This document shows, piece by piece, positions 10,862 through 20,213 of a stretch of DNA of 64,000 nt. The translations under genes were made by a program, and so were the position numbers. The stretch is from contig NZ_RXOZ01000037.1 of assembly GCF_003991205.1 (NCBI RefSeq), forward strand, positions 1-64,000, read 5' to 3'. The DNA is from Georgenia sp. SYP-B2076 (lineage in GTDB: Bacteria; Actinomycetota; Actinomycetes; Actinomycetales; Actinomycetaceae). Within the stretch, counting starts at the first letter, position 1, and every line of letters begins with the position of its first letter. The notes beneath the pieces are model-generated. The model ran no database searches. It saw only the letters and a program-made list of their open reading frames with translations, and was not told where the DNA came from.

Positions 10862-11398
10862 ATGACCACCCGACCCGCCGACGAGCCGACCCGCGCCCCG
10901 GGCCCGGCCGCTGGGGTGGCCAGCCCCTTCGAGCCGTTCGGCGTCACCTTCACGCCCGTCTCGGACGGGCTGATCCGGGCGCGGGTGATCGTGGTGTGCC
11001 TCTCGCTGGTGGTGCCGGTGGTGGCGGCCGTCGTCCTCGGCGTCATCTTCGGCGGCTGGGTGTGGGCGGCACCGGTCGTGGTGATCGCCGTCCTCGCCTG
11101 GCTGCTGTGGCTGATCCCGCGCCAGGTCCGCGCGATGGGGTACGCCGAGGCCGAGGACGACCTGCTCGTCCGCCGGGGCATCCTCTTCCGCTCCCTGACG
11201 GTCGTGCCCTACGGGCGCATGCAGTTCGTTGACGTCAACGCCGGCCCGCTCGACCGCCGCTGCGGCGTGGCCCAGGTGCAGCTGCACACCGCCTCCGCCC
11301 AGACCGACGCCAAGATCTCGGGCCTGCCGCCCGCCGAGGCGTCCCGGCTGCGGGACCGGCTGACCGCCCGTGGCGAGGCCAGGCTGGCGGGGCTGTGA
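10862..11398 (+). CDS. PH domain-containing membrane protein (YdbS-like)
   Basis: A 178-aa protein with two adjacent membrane segments (about residues 42-65 and 68-88) followed by a bacterial PH (bPH2, DUF304) domain, seen as LLVRRGILFRSLTVVPYGRMQFVDVNAGPLDRRCGVAQVQL spread over about 100-142. Family members come in pairs like Bacillus YdbS/YdbT; the role is poorly known. I chose ATG 10862, which has GAGGAGA upstream, over the GTG at 10829. The stop overlaps the next gene's GTG by 4 bases, so the two probably act together. Confidence 0.8.
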   Translation: MTTRPADEPTRAPGPAAGVASPFEPFGVTFTPVSDGLIRARVIVVCLSLVVPVVAAVVLGVIFGGWVWAAPVVVIAVLAWLLWLIPRQVRAMGYAEAEDDLLVRRGILFRSLTVVPYGRMQFVDVNAGPLDRRCGVAQVQLHTASAQTDAKISGLPPAEASRLRDRLTARGEARLAGL

Positions 11399-13044
11399 GC
11401 GCCACCCCGGGCTCCGGCGTCCCGCACGGCGCGGGGCCGGCGCTGCCGCACGACGGCGGGCCGCTGCCGCACGACGGCGGGCCGCTGCCGCACGACGGCG
11501 GCGCGCCCGGGCAGGGGGCGCCGCGCGAGCCGGCCTGGCGTCGCGTGCACAAGATCACCCCCGTCCTGAACGCCTGGAAGGTCATCGTCGCGGTCCTCGC
11601 GTTCCTGGCGTGGCAGCTGACGGACGACGTCACCAACCTGCCCGCCGAGGTCTGGGACACCGTCGCGCAGTACCGCGCGCGGGCCATCCTCGCCGTGGTC
11701 GGTGGGCTCGCCCTGATCGCGCTGGTGGCGACCGTCTACTCGCTGCTGTCCTGGCGGCGCATGCGCTTCACCGTCGGCGAGGAGTCGATCGACCTGCACA
11801 CCGGCATCCTCTTCCGCCAGGAGCGCCACGCCCGCCTCAACAGGGTGCAGGCCATCGACGTCGTCCAGCCGCTCCTCGGTCGCCTGTTCGGCCTCGCCCA
11901 GGTCCGGGTGGAGACGGCCGGCAGCGGCGGGTCGAACGTGGTCATCGGGTACCTGCGTGAGGCGGACGCACAGGACCTGCGCAACGAGATCATGGCCCGG
12001 ACCGCCGGCGCGCCGATGCCGGTCGCCGGGTCGCCTGTCGGCGTGGCACGCCCCGTCGTCGCGGCGCCCGAGCGCGAGATCGTCCAGGTCCCGGCGGGCC
12101 GGATCGTCGGCTCCCTGCTCCTGTCCGGCTCCATGATCATGTTCGTCCTCGTCATGGCCGTTCTCGTGACCGCGGCGATCATCACCCGCAACTTCGGGCC
12201 CTTCGTCGGCGCGTTTCCGGCGGTCCTGGGCTGGGGCGGCTACCTGTGGAGCCGCTTCGCCGGCGAGTTCGGGTTCAGGGCGGCGATCTCGCCGGACGGC
12301 ATCAGGCTGCGCCACGGGCTGCTCGAGACCCGCACCCAGACCCTGCCACCCGGCCGCGTCCAGGCCGTCGTCCTGAGCCAGCCCCTGTTGTGGCGCCGGC
12401 GGGGCTGGTGGCGCGTGGAGGTCAACGTTGCCGGCTACGGCATCAACGTGCCCGGCAACGGCGGCGCTGTGGAGACCGTGCTGCTCCCCGTCGGCAGCCG
12501 CGGCGAGGCCCTGACCGCGCTGTGGCTGGTGCTCCCCGACCTCGGTGTGGACGAGGCCGAGCCCGTCCTCGACGCCGCGCTCGAGGGCCACGGCGGCGCG
12601 GGCGGGTTCCTCACCAGCCCGCGGGCGTCCCGCTGGCTCGACCCGCTGACCTGGCGCCGCAACGGCCTGCGGATCACCCGCACCGCCCTGCTCGTGCGCC
12701 GCGGACGCCTCGCGCGCCAGCTCGCGGTCGTGCCGCACGAGCGCACCCAGTCCCTCGCCCTGCAGCAGGGCCCGCTCGAGCGCCGGCTCGGCGTGGCCGA
12801 CCTGCACGCCCACTCGGTGCCCGGGCCGGTCACCGCGGTGGCCACACACCTCGAGGCGCACCTGGCCGGGGCCCTGCTGCTCGAGCAGGCGCACCGGGCC
12901 CGTGGTGCGCGGGCCGCCGAGGGGTTGCAGGAGTGGCAGCGGCGCGTCGGCGCCCCGCCGGCCGGCTCCGACGGCGCGGAGGGCGCGGAGGAGACGCCGG
13001 CCCAACCGGGCGGCACGGCCCCGGGGTCGCCCGTCCTGGGATGA
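11395..13044 (+). CDS. PH domain-containing membrane protein (YdbT-like)
   Basis: A 549-aa partner of the preceding gene. It has paired membrane segments near residues 65-120 and again near 240-285, each followed by a bPH2-type domain; a third domain-like repeat follows at about 415-500 ([39 protein letters not shown] in separate blocks). A tandem heptapeptide repeat (LPHDGGP, three copies) makes the N-terminal tail. The start is fixed by GTGA overlap with the upstream gene. Function beyond membrane association is not known. Confidence 0.8.
   Translation: MSATPGSGVPHGAGPALPHDGGPLPHDGGPLPHDGGAPGQGAPREPAWRRVHKITPVLNAWKVIVAVLAFLAWQLTDDVTNLPAEVWDTVAQYRARAILAVVGGLALIALVATVYSLLSWRRMRFTVGEESIDLHTGILFRQERHARLNRVQAIDVVQPLLGRLFGLAQVRVETAGSGGSNVVIGYLREADAQDLRNEIMARTAGAPMPVAGSPVGVARPVVAAPEREIVQVPAGRIVGSLLLSGSMIMFVLVMAVLVTAAIITRNFGPFVGAFPAVLGWGGYLWSRFAGEFGFRAAISPDGIRLRHGLLETRTQTLPPGRVQAVVLSQPLLWRRRGWWRVEVNVAGYGINVPGNGGAVETVLLPVGSRGEALTALWLVLPDLGVDEAEPVLDAALEGHGGAGGFLTSPRASRWLDPLTWRRNGLRITRTALLVRRGRLARQLAVVPHERTQSLALQQGPLERRLGVADLHAHSVPGPVTAVATHLEAHLAGALLLEQAHRARGARAAEGLQEWQRRVGAPPAGSDGAEGAEETPAQPGGTAPGSPVLG
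11443..11502 (+). repeat. Three in-frame 21-bp tandem repeats
   Basis: Copies at 11443-11463, 11464-11484 and 11485-11502 (last one truncated by a junction change) encode LPHDGGP. They are nearly identical at the DNA level, which suggests recent slippage or length variation in a disordered tail. Confidence 0.85.
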
Positions 13045-13051
13045 TGTCGGC

Positions 13052-14944
13052 GTGAGTCCTGAACCCGTCGTCCGCCCCGCCCACTCGCCCCGCCCCGGTC
13101 GTCTCGGCGTGGGGGTGGTCGGTGCCGGCCGGGTCGGGGCCGTCCTGGCCAGCGCCCTGCGCAGCGTGGGGCACGCCGTCGTCGGGGCCACCGCGGTCTC
13201 CGCGGAGAGCAAGGACCGGGTCGAGGCGCTCCTGCCGGGCGTGCCGGTCCTGGGCGTGGACGAGGTCGTCGAGCGCTCCGAGCTGGTCCTGCTCACCGTG
13301 CCCGACGACGTCCTGCCCGACCTCGTCGCCGGGCTCGCGGAGCTGGGCCGGTGGCAGCCCGGCCAGCTCGTGGTGCACGTCTCGGGCCGTTACGGCACCG
13401 AGGTGCTCGCCCCCGCGCGGGCCGCGGGCGCGATCGTGCTCGCGATCCACCCCGCCATGACGTTCACCGGCACGAGCCTGGACCTGTCCCGCCTGACGGG
13501 GTGCCCGTTCGCCGTGACCGCCGCCGCGCCCGTGCTGCCGATCGCGCAGGCTCTCGTCGTCGAGATCGGCGGCGAGCCGTTCGTGCTCGACGAGGCGGAC
13601 CGGCCCGTCTACCACGCCGCCCTCGCCCACGGCGCCAACCATCTGGTCACCCTCGTCGCCCAGGCGGAACGGGCCCTGCGCGCCACGGGCATCGAGGAGC
13701 CCGGCACACTCCTCGCCCCGCTGCTGACCGCCGCCCTCGACGGCGCGCTGCGGGGCGGCGAGCAGGGCCTGACCGGGCCCGTGGTCCGCGGGGACGTCGG
13801 CACGGTCCGGGCGCACCTCGCCGCGCTGGGGGCGCTCGCACCCGAGGACCTCGCCGACGTCGTCGACAGCTACCGCGACCTGGCCCGCGTCACCACCAGG
13901 CGCGCCCTGGCGAACGGGCGCCTGAGCGAGGCCGCCGCCACCGCACTGCTCGACGCCCTCGCCGTGGACGGAGCCGAGGGCGGTGCCTCAGGCGTCCGCC
14001 CCCAGGCGGCCGCCGCCGCGAACGCGGCCGGTGCTCCCGCCGCCGCGCCCGTCACCGGCCGCGACGCGACGGACCGCCCGCCCCTCGATCCCGTCCTCGC
14101 CCGCACCCGCGGCGAGCTGGCCGCCGCCCTGCGCTCGCAGACCGGCACCCGCGCGTTGGTGATGACTATGGGCGCCCTGCACGACGGGCACCTCGCCCTC
14201 GTGCGCGAGGCCCAGGCGCGCGCCGACCACGTGGTCGTCTCCGTCTACGTCAACCCGCTCCAGTTCGGCCCCGGCGAGGACTACGCCGCCTACCCCCGTG
14301 ACCTCGAGCACGACCTGGCGCTGCTGACCCAGGCGGGGGTCGACGTCGTCTTCGCGCCGGACGACGACGAGGCGTACGTCGCCCGGCCGCTCGTGCGCGT
14401 CGACCCCGGCCCCGTCGCGGACGTGCTCGAGGGCCGCACGCGGCCCGGGCACTTCGCCGGGGTGCTGCAGATCGTGTGCAAGGTGCTGAACCTGGTGCGG
14501 CCGGACGTCGCGCTGTTCGGCGAGAAGGACGCGCAGCAGCTGGCGCTGGTGCGCACGATGGTGCGGGACCTCGACCTCGGCGTCGAGATCGTGGGCGTCC
14601 CCATCCGCCGCGAGGGCGACGGGCTGGCCATGTCGAGCCGGAACGCCTACCTCTCCCCGGCGGAGCGGGCCCGGGCGCTGACCCTGTCCCGCGCCCTCGA
14701 CGCCGGCCGGGCGGCCGCCGACGCGGGCGCCGACACGGACGCCGTCCTGGCCGCGGCGCGGCAGGTGCTCGATACGGGCGAGGGGGTGGCCGTCGACTAT
14801 CTTGCACTGGTCGACCCCGGGACGTTCCTGCCCGTCGGCCCGGACGCGACCGGCCCCGGCCTGCTCGCCGTCGCAGCCCGCGTGGGCGGCACCCGGCTCA
14901 TCGACAACATGACCCTCCAGCTGCAAGGACCGAGGCCCGCATGA
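13052..14944 (+). CDS. panC: DUF2520 (PanG-like) / pantothenate synthetase fusion
   Basis: A 630-aa two-domain protein. Residues ~15-310 are a Rossmann-like plus DUF2520 protein ([10 protein letters not shown] nucleotide-binding loop, then [12 protein letters not shown] and [10 protein letters not shown]). This family includes the alternative ketopantoate reductase PanG. An Ala/Pro linker at ~310-345 leads to pantothenate synthetase PanC (~345-630), with [10 protein letters not shown] from residue 371, [31 protein letters not shown] and AMSSRNAYL. One chain could thus reduce ketopantoate and join pantoate to beta-alanine. The GTG at 13052 removes ~50 out-of-family residues from the longest reading. 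The stop overlaps panD. Reductase activity is inference; PanC is secure. Confidence 0.88.
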   Translation: MSPEPVVRPAHSPRPGRLGVGVVGAGRVGAVLASALRSVGHAVVGATAVSAESKDRVEALLPGVPVLGVDEVVERSELVLLTVPDDVLPDLVAGLAELGRWQPGQLVVHVSGRYGTEVLAPARAAGAIVLAIHPAMTFTGTSLDLSRLTGCPFAVTAAAPVLPIAQALVVEIGGEPFVLDEADRPVYHAALAHGANHLVTLVAQAERALRATGIEEPGTLLAPLLTAALDGALRGGEQGLTGPVVRGDVGTVRAHLAALGALAPEDLADVVDSYRDLARVTTRRALANGRLSEAAATALLDALAVDGAEGGASGVRPQAAAAANAAGAPAAAPVTGRDATDRPPLDPVLARTRGELAAALRSQTGTRALVMTMGALHDGHLALVREAQARADHVVVSVYVNPLQFGPGEDYAAYPRDLEHDLALLTQAGVDVVFAPDDDEAYVARPLVRVDPGPVADVLEGRTRPGHFAGVLQIVCKVLNLVRPDVALFGEKDAQQLALVRTMVRDLDLGVEIVGVPIRREGDGLAMSSRNAYLSPAERARALTLSRALDAGRAAADAGADTDAVLAAARQVLDTGEGVAVDYLALVDPGTFLPVGPDATGPGLLAVAARVGGTRLIDNMTLQLQGPRPA

Positions 14945-15447
14945 CCCCCCGCACGACGCCGAGCTCCCTGGTACGCCAGATGATGACCGGCAAGATCCAC
15001 CGCGCCACCGTGACCCAGGCGGACCTGCACTACGTCGGCTCCATCACCATCGACGCCGAGCTGCTCGACGCCGCGGACCTCCTGCCCGGCCAGCAGGTCG
15101 ACGTCGTCGACGTCACGAACGGCGCCCGGCTGACCACCTACGTCATCCCCGGCGAGCGGGGCAGCGGCACCGTGTGCATCAACGGCGCGGCCGCGCACCT
15201 CGTGCACGCCGGCGACCTGGTCATCGTCATCGCCTACGGCCAGCTCAGCGACGCGGACGCCCGCGACTACACGCCGCACGTGGTCTTCGTCGACGGCCGC
15301 AACCGCATCCTCGACGTCGGCGAGGAGCCCGGGCAGGTGCCCGCCGTCGACGACGGAGCGGCCCGGCGCGTGGAGCCCAGCGGCATGACCGTCGCCGACT
15401 ACCGCCAGAGCGTGGGCTCGCGCGTGGGGCCCGGGCCCCGCGCCTGA
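14941..15447 (+). CDS. panD: Aspartate 1-decarboxylase
   Basis: Makes beta-alanine, the second substrate of PanC, from L-aspartate. It is a pyruvoyl enzyme that self-cleaves; the site is Gly33-Ser34 in [10 protein letters not shown]. At 168 aa it is longer than the usual 115-140, because of a C-terminal tail after about residue 125. The ATG overlaps the panC stop by 4 bases, so the pantothenate genes form one unit. Confidence 0.95.
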   Translation: MTPRTTPSSLVRQMMTGKIHRATVTQADLHYVGSITIDAELLDAADLLPGQQVDVVDVTNGARLTTYVIPGERGSGTVCINGAAAHLVHAGDLVIVIAYGQLSDADARDYTPHVVFVDGRNRILDVGEEPGQVPAVDDGAARRVEPSGMTVADYRQSVGSRVGPGPRA

Positions 15448-15483
15448 GCCCGCCCCGCCTGAGGCCGCTCCACGACTGAGCCC

Positions 15484-15500
15484 GCGGCGTCCGACGCCGC
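15484..15500. terminator. Short hairpin after panD
   Basis: A 7-bp GC stem, GCGGCGT (15484-15490) with ACGCCGC (15494-15500), lies between panD and lysS. It is a weak terminator candidate with no U-tract. Confidence 0.35.
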
Positions 15501-15543
15501 CAACATCACGTTTCCGGCCGTGAGCGGGCGAACCTGGTGCGGC

Positions 15544-15549
15544 TACCCT
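15544..15549 (+). promoter_or_regulatory. -10 element TACCCT for leaderless lysS
   Basis: TACCCT ends 6 bases before the GTG at 15556. There is no Shine-Dalgarno sequence, so the message probably starts at the GTG. Confidence 0.55.
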
Positions 15550-15555
15550 TGTCCG

Positions 15556-17112
15556 GTGACCGAACAGACCACCGACCAGGGCGTGACCACGGACGACGCC
15601 GAGCACGACGAGCACGGCCAGGACGCCCCCGAGCAGGTCCGGGTCCGCGCCGAGAAGCGTGCACGGCTGCTCGCCGAGGGCGTGGACCCCTACCCGGTCA
15701 CGCTGCCGATCACGACGACGATCGCGGCCGTGCGCGCCGCGCACGGCGGGCTCGCCGCGGGCGAGGAGACCGACGTCGCCGTCGGCCTCGCCGGCCGCGT
15801 GATGTACCTCCGCAACACCGGCAAGCTCTGCTTCGCCACCCTCCAGGACGGGGCGGGGGAGCGACTCCAGGTCATGCTGTCCAAGGCCGAGGTGGGCGAG
15901 GAGTCGCTCGCGGCCTTCAAGGCCGACGTCGACCTCGGCGACCACCTCTTCGTCCACGGCCGTGTCATCGCCTCCCGGCGCGGCGAGCTGAGCATCTTCG
16001 CCGACTCCTGGCAGCTCGCCGCCAAGGCGCTGCGCCCGCTGCCCAAGACCTACGAGAACGAGGCGGGTGAGCAGGTCGCGCTCTCCGAGGAGGGGCGGGT
16101 GCGCCGCCGCCACCTCGACCTCATCATGCGCCCGGGCGCCCGGGACATGGTCCGCACCCGCGCCGCCGTGGTGAAGTCGTTGCGCCGGTCCCTCGACGAG
16201 CGCGAGTTCGTCGAGATCGAGACGCCGATGCTGCAGATCCAGCCCGGTGGCGCCGCCGCCCGGCCGTTCGTCACGCACATGAACGCCTACGACGTCGACC
16301 TGTACATGCGCATCGCCCCCGAGCTCTTCCTCAAGCGCGCGGTGGTCGGCGGCGTGGAGAAGGTCTTCGAGATCAACCGGAACTTCCGCAACGAGGGCGC
16401 CGACTCCACGCACTCCCCGGAGTTCTCCATGCTCGAGGCGTACGAGGCGTACGGCTCCTACGACACCATGGCCGTGCTTACCCGCGAGATCATCCAGCGC
16501 GCGGCGCTGGACGCCTTCGGCTCGACCACCGTGGTCCTCGAGGACGGCGAGGAGTACGACCTCGGCGGCGAGTGGGCGCAGATCGGCCTGTTCGACTCGC
16601 TCTCCGGCGCGCTGGGGGAGGAGGTCAGCCCGGCCACGCCGACGGCGACCCTCGTGGCCCACGCCGACCGGCTCGGGATCTCCCTGGCGCCGCACTACAC
16701 GCCCGGGAAGATCGTCGAGGAGCTCTGGGAGCACCTCGTGGGCGACCACCTCTACGCCCCAACCTTCGTGCGCGACTTCCCCGTGGACACCTCGCCGCTG
16801 ACCCGCGACCACCGCGCGAAGGACGGCGTCGTGGAGAAGTGGGACCTGTACGTGCGCGGCTTCGAGCTCGCCACCGCCTACTCCGAGCTGGTCGACCCGG
16901 TGATCCAGCGCGAGCGCTTCGCCGCCCAGGCGCTGGTCGCCGCGGCCGGCGACCCCGAGGCGATGGTGCTCGACGAGGACTTCCTCGAGGCCATGGAGCA
17001 GGGCATGCCCCCGGCCGGCGGCATGGGCATGGGCATCGACCGGCTGCTCATGGCGCTGACGGGCCAGGGCATCCGCGAGACCATCACGTTCCCGCTCGTC
17101 AAGCGGCGCTGA
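15556..17112 (+). CDS. lysS: Lysyl-tRNA synthetase, class II
   Basis: Charges tRNA-Lys. The 518-aa protein has an N-terminal OB-fold anticodon domain (about 60-180) and a class II catalytic core: motif 1 around EIETPMLQ, motif 2 [11 protein letters not shown] and motif 3 [11 protein letters not shown]. The GTG at 15556 is preferred over 15520 because the extra twelve residues are atypical and a leaderless -10 points to 15556. It is convergent with the DUF4349 gene, with only 9 bases between the stops. Confidence 0.96.
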   Translation: MTEQTTDQGVTTDDAEHDEHGQDAPEQVRVRAEKRARLLAEGVDPYPVTLPITTTIAAVRAAHGGLAAGEETDVAVGLAGRVMYLRNTGKLCFATLQDGAGERLQVMLSKAEVGEESLAAFKADVDLGDHLFVHGRVIASRRGELSIFADSWQLAAKALRPLPKTYENEAGEQVALSEEGRVRRRHLDLIMRPGARDMVRTRAAVVKSLRRSLDEREFVEIETPMLQIQPGGAAARPFVTHMNAYDVDLYMRIAPELFLKRAVVGGVEKVFEINRNFRNEGADSTHSPEFSMLEAYEAYGSYDTMAVLTREIIQRAALDAFGSTTVVLEDGEEYDLGGEWAQIGLFDSLSGALGEEVSPATPTATLVAHADRLGISLAPHYTPGKIVEELWEHLVGDHLYAPTFVRDFPVDTSPLTRDHRAKDGVVEKWDLYVRGFELATAYSELVDPVIQRERFAAQALVAAAGDPEAMVLDEDFLEAMEQGMPPAGGMGMGIDRLLMALTGQGIRETITFPLVKRR

Positions 17113-17121
17113 GCCCGCCGG

Positions 17122-17991
17122 TCAGCCGGCGCCGACGTCCTGCGGTTCCCGGGGCGCTGGTTCCGGCTCGACCTTGCGGCGCCGTCGCACCACCGCGAGG
17201 ACGACGGCGGCGAGGCCCGCGAGGACGAGCAGCCAGGGGAGCAGCACACCGAGGGTCACCAGCACGGCGCTGGCGAAGGAGACGAGCGCGTCCCACCCGG
17301 TGGCCAGGCCGCCGAGGAACCCGCCCGGCGCCAGGCTCGGCGAGCGTGCCGTGACCAGCTGGATGCGGAGCGTGGCGAGGTCGACCCGCTCGGCGAGCCC
17401 GGCCCGCTCCGCCTTGAGCGCCTCGAGGTCCGACTGCCGCGCGCTCAGGGCGTTCTCGGCCGCGATGAGGTCGGCGCTGGTCGTGGCGCCCGACATGAGG
17501 GCCAGCAGGCGGTCCACCGACGTCTGGAGGGCCGTGATCCTGGCGTCGAGGTCCCGGGTCTCGCGGGTGACGTCCTGGGAGCTGATGGTCAGGTCGCGGG
17601 CCTCGCCGAGGCTCTCGAGGCGGTCCAGCGTCGCGGTGAGGTCCGCGGACGGGACACGCACGGTCAGCCACGCGGCCGGGTCGATGCCCTCGCCGCCGGC
17701 CTGCTCCGAGCGTTCGTCGACCCGGCCGCCGGCGCCCTCGACGATCGCGGCCACGCGGTCGGCGGCGTCACGGGCGTCCGCGACGACGAGCGTCATCGAC
17801 CCCGTCGAGATGACGTCCCGGGCGCCCTGCCCGCCGCCCTGCGCCCCGCCGCCCTGGTCCCCGACGGCCGGGGCCTCGCCGCCGACCCCCGGCACGGACT
17901 CCGCGCCGGAGCTGCCCGTCGGCGCGTCCGTGCAGCTCGTCAGGAGCACCGCGGCGAGCAGCAGCGCGACGACCCACCTCATGGCCCTCAT
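17122..17991 (-). CDS. DUF4349 lipoprotein
   Basis: A 289-aa membrane-attached protein. The lipobox LLTSC places the lipidated cysteine at residue 20. A Gly/Ala linker leads to the DUF4349 region: a conserved VISTGSMTLVVADARDAADRVAAIV start and a predicted coiled coil (about 140-205) rich in Leu, Ala and Arg. A C-terminal membrane segment (about 238-270) ends in a basic stop-transfer RRRRK. Function is unknown. The ATG at 17991 is supported by a leaderless -10 exactly 6 bases upstream; the longer reading has no lipoprotein signal at its start. Confidence 0.82.
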   Translation of the reverse strand: MRAMRWVVALLLAAVLLTSCTDAPTGSSGAESVPGVGGEAPAVGDQGGGAQGGGQGARDVISTGSMTLVVADARDAADRVAAIVEGAGGRVDERSEQAGGEGIDPAAWLTVRVPSADLTATLDRLESLGEARDLTISSQDVTRETRDLDARITALQTSVDRLLALMSGATTSADLIAAENALSARQSDLEALKAERAGLAERVDLATLRIQLVTARSPSLAPGGFLGGLATGWDALVSFASAVLVTLGVLLPWLLVLAGLAAVVLAVVRRRRKVEPEPAPREPQDVGAG

Positions 17992-17997
17992 GACCGC

Positions 17998-18003
17998 ACC
18001 GTA
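17998..18003 (-). promoter_or_regulatory. -10 element TACGGT for leaderless DUF4349 gene
   Basis: On the minus strand TACGGT ends 6 bases before the ATG at 17991. This supports that start and a leaderless message. Confidence 0.5.
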
Positions 18004-18085
18004 GGGGCTGGGCGGCGGCCGCGGGCGTTTCGTTGCGAACCCGTGACCTGGCCGGCCCGTCCCGCCCCTGGCGGAGGCGGCCGGC

Positions 18086-18754
18086 TCAGCGCCGCAGGAG
18101 CGCCGCGATGTCCCGCTCGGCCTCGTCGACACGGACCTTGCGCGCGCCCTTGCCCGTGAGGTCGGCGATCATGGCCGGCTCGTTGCGGGCGAGGTTGAGC
18201 CCGCGCCGGACCAGCGTCATCGGGGGCTTGCGCGCCTCGCCCAGGTCCCGCATGAGCCGGTACCAGAAGGTCTGCGCGCGGGGGCGCCAGATGCACAGCG
18301 CGTCGGCGAGGATGTCCTCCTCGCGGCACGCCTCGACGATCTCCGCCGCGAAGATCCCCTCGGCGATGAACAGCGGCAGGCCGTCCAGGGACAGGTGCGT
18401 GGTGCCCGTGCGCCGGTTCGTCGGGATGTCGTAGACCGGCAGGTCGGCGTGGCCGGTGCTGCTGAGCTCGACCAGCGCGGCCATGGCCGCGGCCCGGTCC
18501 CAGCACAGCGGGTTGTCCCAGTCCACGATGCCGTAGCGGCGCGGCAGCGACGGGTTCTCGCCGTCGAGGTAGAAGTCGTCCAGCGAGACCACCGGGAGGC
18601 CCATGCGCCGGGTCAGCGACGTCTTGCCCGAGCCCGACGGTCCGGTGAGGAGCACCACGCGGGCGGCGGCCCGCCGGGTGCCCGGCGGGAGCTCGAAGAG
18701 ACCGTCCTGCGCGGTGGCCTCGGCCTCGTTCGTCCCGTCCTGGCCCACGGCCAT
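18086..18754 (-). CDS. Uridine kinase-like P-loop protein
   Basis: A 222-aa kinase of the uridine kinase/phosphoribulokinase type. It has Walker A GPSGSGKT at 38-45, then VVSLDDFYLDGENPSLPRR, the phosphate-acceptor lid region of Udk-like enzymes, and PVYDIPTNRRTGTT and FIAEGIFAAEIV later. It probably phosphorylates uridine or a related small molecule in the cytoplasm, but sequence alone does not fix the substrate. ATG 18754 follows GGGAGGACGGGG. It is divergent from the rhamnose operon; whether it serves sugar metabolism is unknown. Confidence 0.78.
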   Translation of the reverse strand: MAVGQDGTNEAEATAQDGLFELPPGTRRAAARVVLLTGPSGSGKTSLTRRMGLPVVSLDDFYLDGENPSLPRRYGIVDWDNPLCWDRAAAMAALVELSSTGHADLPVYDIPTNRRTGTTHLSLDGLPLFIAEGIFAAEIVEACREEDILADALCIWRPRAQTFWYRLMRDLGEARKPPMTLVRRGLNLARNEPAMIADLTGKGARKVRVDEAERDIAALLRR

Positions 18755-18854
18755 GCCCCGTCCTCCCTCAGCTCGGCGCCCCTGCTGCCGGAGGCCCTGA
18801 CAAGGATAGGCCGCGGCGCGAGCGCGGATGCCGGACCTGTGGTCCCGGCGGGCC

Positions 18855-18883
18855 TTGACGCCGCCGGGGGCGAAACCTAGGGT
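18855..18883 (+). promoter_or_regulatory. rha operon promoter (-35 TTGACG, 17 bp, -10 TAGGGT)
   Basis: TTGACG (18855-18860) and TAGGGT (18878-18883) are separated by the optimal 17 bases. The start would be near 18890, leaving a leader of about 140 bases before the rhaI GTG at 19031. No clear palindromic operator is visible near it. The leader contains CCTCCTGTGCG (18943-18953), also found in the rhaS leader. Confidence 0.6.
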
Positions 18884-19030
18884 CCCCATCACGAGCACAG
18901 CGGGCAACGGCGCCCGGGCCAGCGCCTGGTCACGCGTACGCCCCTCCTGTGCGGCGGGCACCGGCCCACGCGGTGTCCACGGAGCCGACCGGCACCCAGC
19001 ACGGCCGCGCACGAGGCGAAGGAGCTCGCG

Positions 19031-20212
19031 GTGGACGTGACGGAAGCTCTCGGCACCGGGACGGTCCGCAGGATGCTCGCCGAGCAGACCATCGAGGTCC
19101 CGTCCTGGGCGTACGGCAACTCCGGCACCCGGTTCAAGGTGTTCTCCCAGTCCGGGGTGCCTCGCGACCCGTACGAGAAGATCGCCGACGCCGCGCAGGT
19201 GCACCGGTACACCGGGGCGGCGCCGCGGGTCTCGCTGCACATCCCCTGGGACCGGGTGGGCGACTTCGCGGACCTGCGCCGCCACGCCGAGGACCTCGGC
19301 GTCGCGATCGGCGTGATCAACTCCAACGTCTTCCAGGACGACGACTACATGCTCGGCTCGCTGTGCCACCCCGACCCGGCCGTGCGGCGCAAGGCCGTCG
19401 CCCACCACCTCGAGTGCCTCGACGTCATGCGCGCCACCGGGTCCGGCGCCCTGAAGATCTGGCTGCCCGACGGGCTGAACTACCCGGGCCAGGACGACCT
19501 CCGCGCGCGGCAGGAGCGCCTCGCGGACGCCCTGGCGCAGATCTACGCCGCCCTGGACCCGGACCAGCGGATCCTCCTCGAGTACAAGCTCTTCGAGCCC
19601 GCCTTCTACGCCATGGACATCCCGGACTGGGGCACGGCGCTGCTGCACTGCATGGCGCTGGGTGAGCAGGCCGACGTCGTGCTCGACACGGGCCACCACG
19701 CCCCCGGCACCAACATCGAGTTCATCGTCGCGCAGCTCCTCCGGGTCGGGCGGCTGGGGGCGTTCGACTTCAACTCCCGCTTCTACGCCGACGACGACCT
19801 CATGGTCGGCGCCGCCGACCCGTTCCAGCTGTTCCGGATCATGAACGAGATCGTGGCGGCCGACGCGCTCCGGCCGGGTTCCGGCGTGAACTTCATGCTC
19901 GACCAGTGCCACAACATCGAGCCCAAGATCCCGGCCCAGATCAGGTCGGTGATGAACGTCCAGGAGGCCACCGCCAAGGCGCTGCTCGTGGACCGGGCCG
20001 CGCTGCACGACGCGCAGCAGGCCGGTGACGTGCTCGGCGCCCACGGCGTGCTCATGGACGCCTACAGCACCGACGTGCGGCCGCTCCTGGCCCAGGTCCG
20101 TCTCGACAAGGGCCTCGACCCGGACCCCGTGGCCGCCTTCGCCGCCTCCGGCTACGCGCGGCGGGCGGCCGCCGAGCGGGTCGGTGGCGGGCAGGCCGGC
20201 TGGGGGGCGTGA
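19031..20212 (+). CDS. rhaI: L-rhamnose isomerase (RhaI type)
   Basis: Isomerises L-rhamnose to L-rhamnulose, the first intracellular step. The 393-aa TIM-barrel enzyme resembles the Pseudomonas stutzeri-type isomerase rather than E. coli RhaA. Metal-site features include the KIWLPDG and LLEYKLFEPAFY strands, the histidines in VVLDTGHHAPGTNIEF, and DFNSRFYADDDLMVGAADPFQLF. The GTG at 19031 has GAAGGAG upstream. It is the first gene of a rhaI-aldolase-rhaB operon: only one base separates its stop from the next ATG. Confidence 0.92.
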   Translation: MDVTEALGTGTVRRMLAEQTIEVPSWAYGNSGTRFKVFSQSGVPRDPYEKIADAAQVHRYTGAAPRVSLHIPWDRVGDFADLRRHAEDLGVAIGVINSNVFQDDDYMLGSLCHPDPAVRRKAVAHHLECLDVMRATGSGALKIWLPDGLNYPGQDDLRARQERLADALAQIYAALDPDQRILLEYKLFEPAFYAMDIPDWGTALLHCMALGEQADVVLDTGHHAPGTNIEFIVAQLLRVGRLGAFDFNSRFYADDDLMVGAADPFQLFRIMNEIVAADALRPGSGVNFMLDQCHNIEPKIPAQIRSVMNVQEATAKALLVDRAALHDAQQAGDVLGAHGVLMDAYSTDVRPLLAQVRLDKGLDPDPVAAFAASGYARRAAAERVGGGQAGWGA

Positions 20213-20213
20213 C

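Noticed and set aside
11443-11502. Tandem repeats as a possible CRISPR or minisatellite locus
   Set aside because: The units are in frame within a gene, 21 bp, without spacers, and no cas gene is present.
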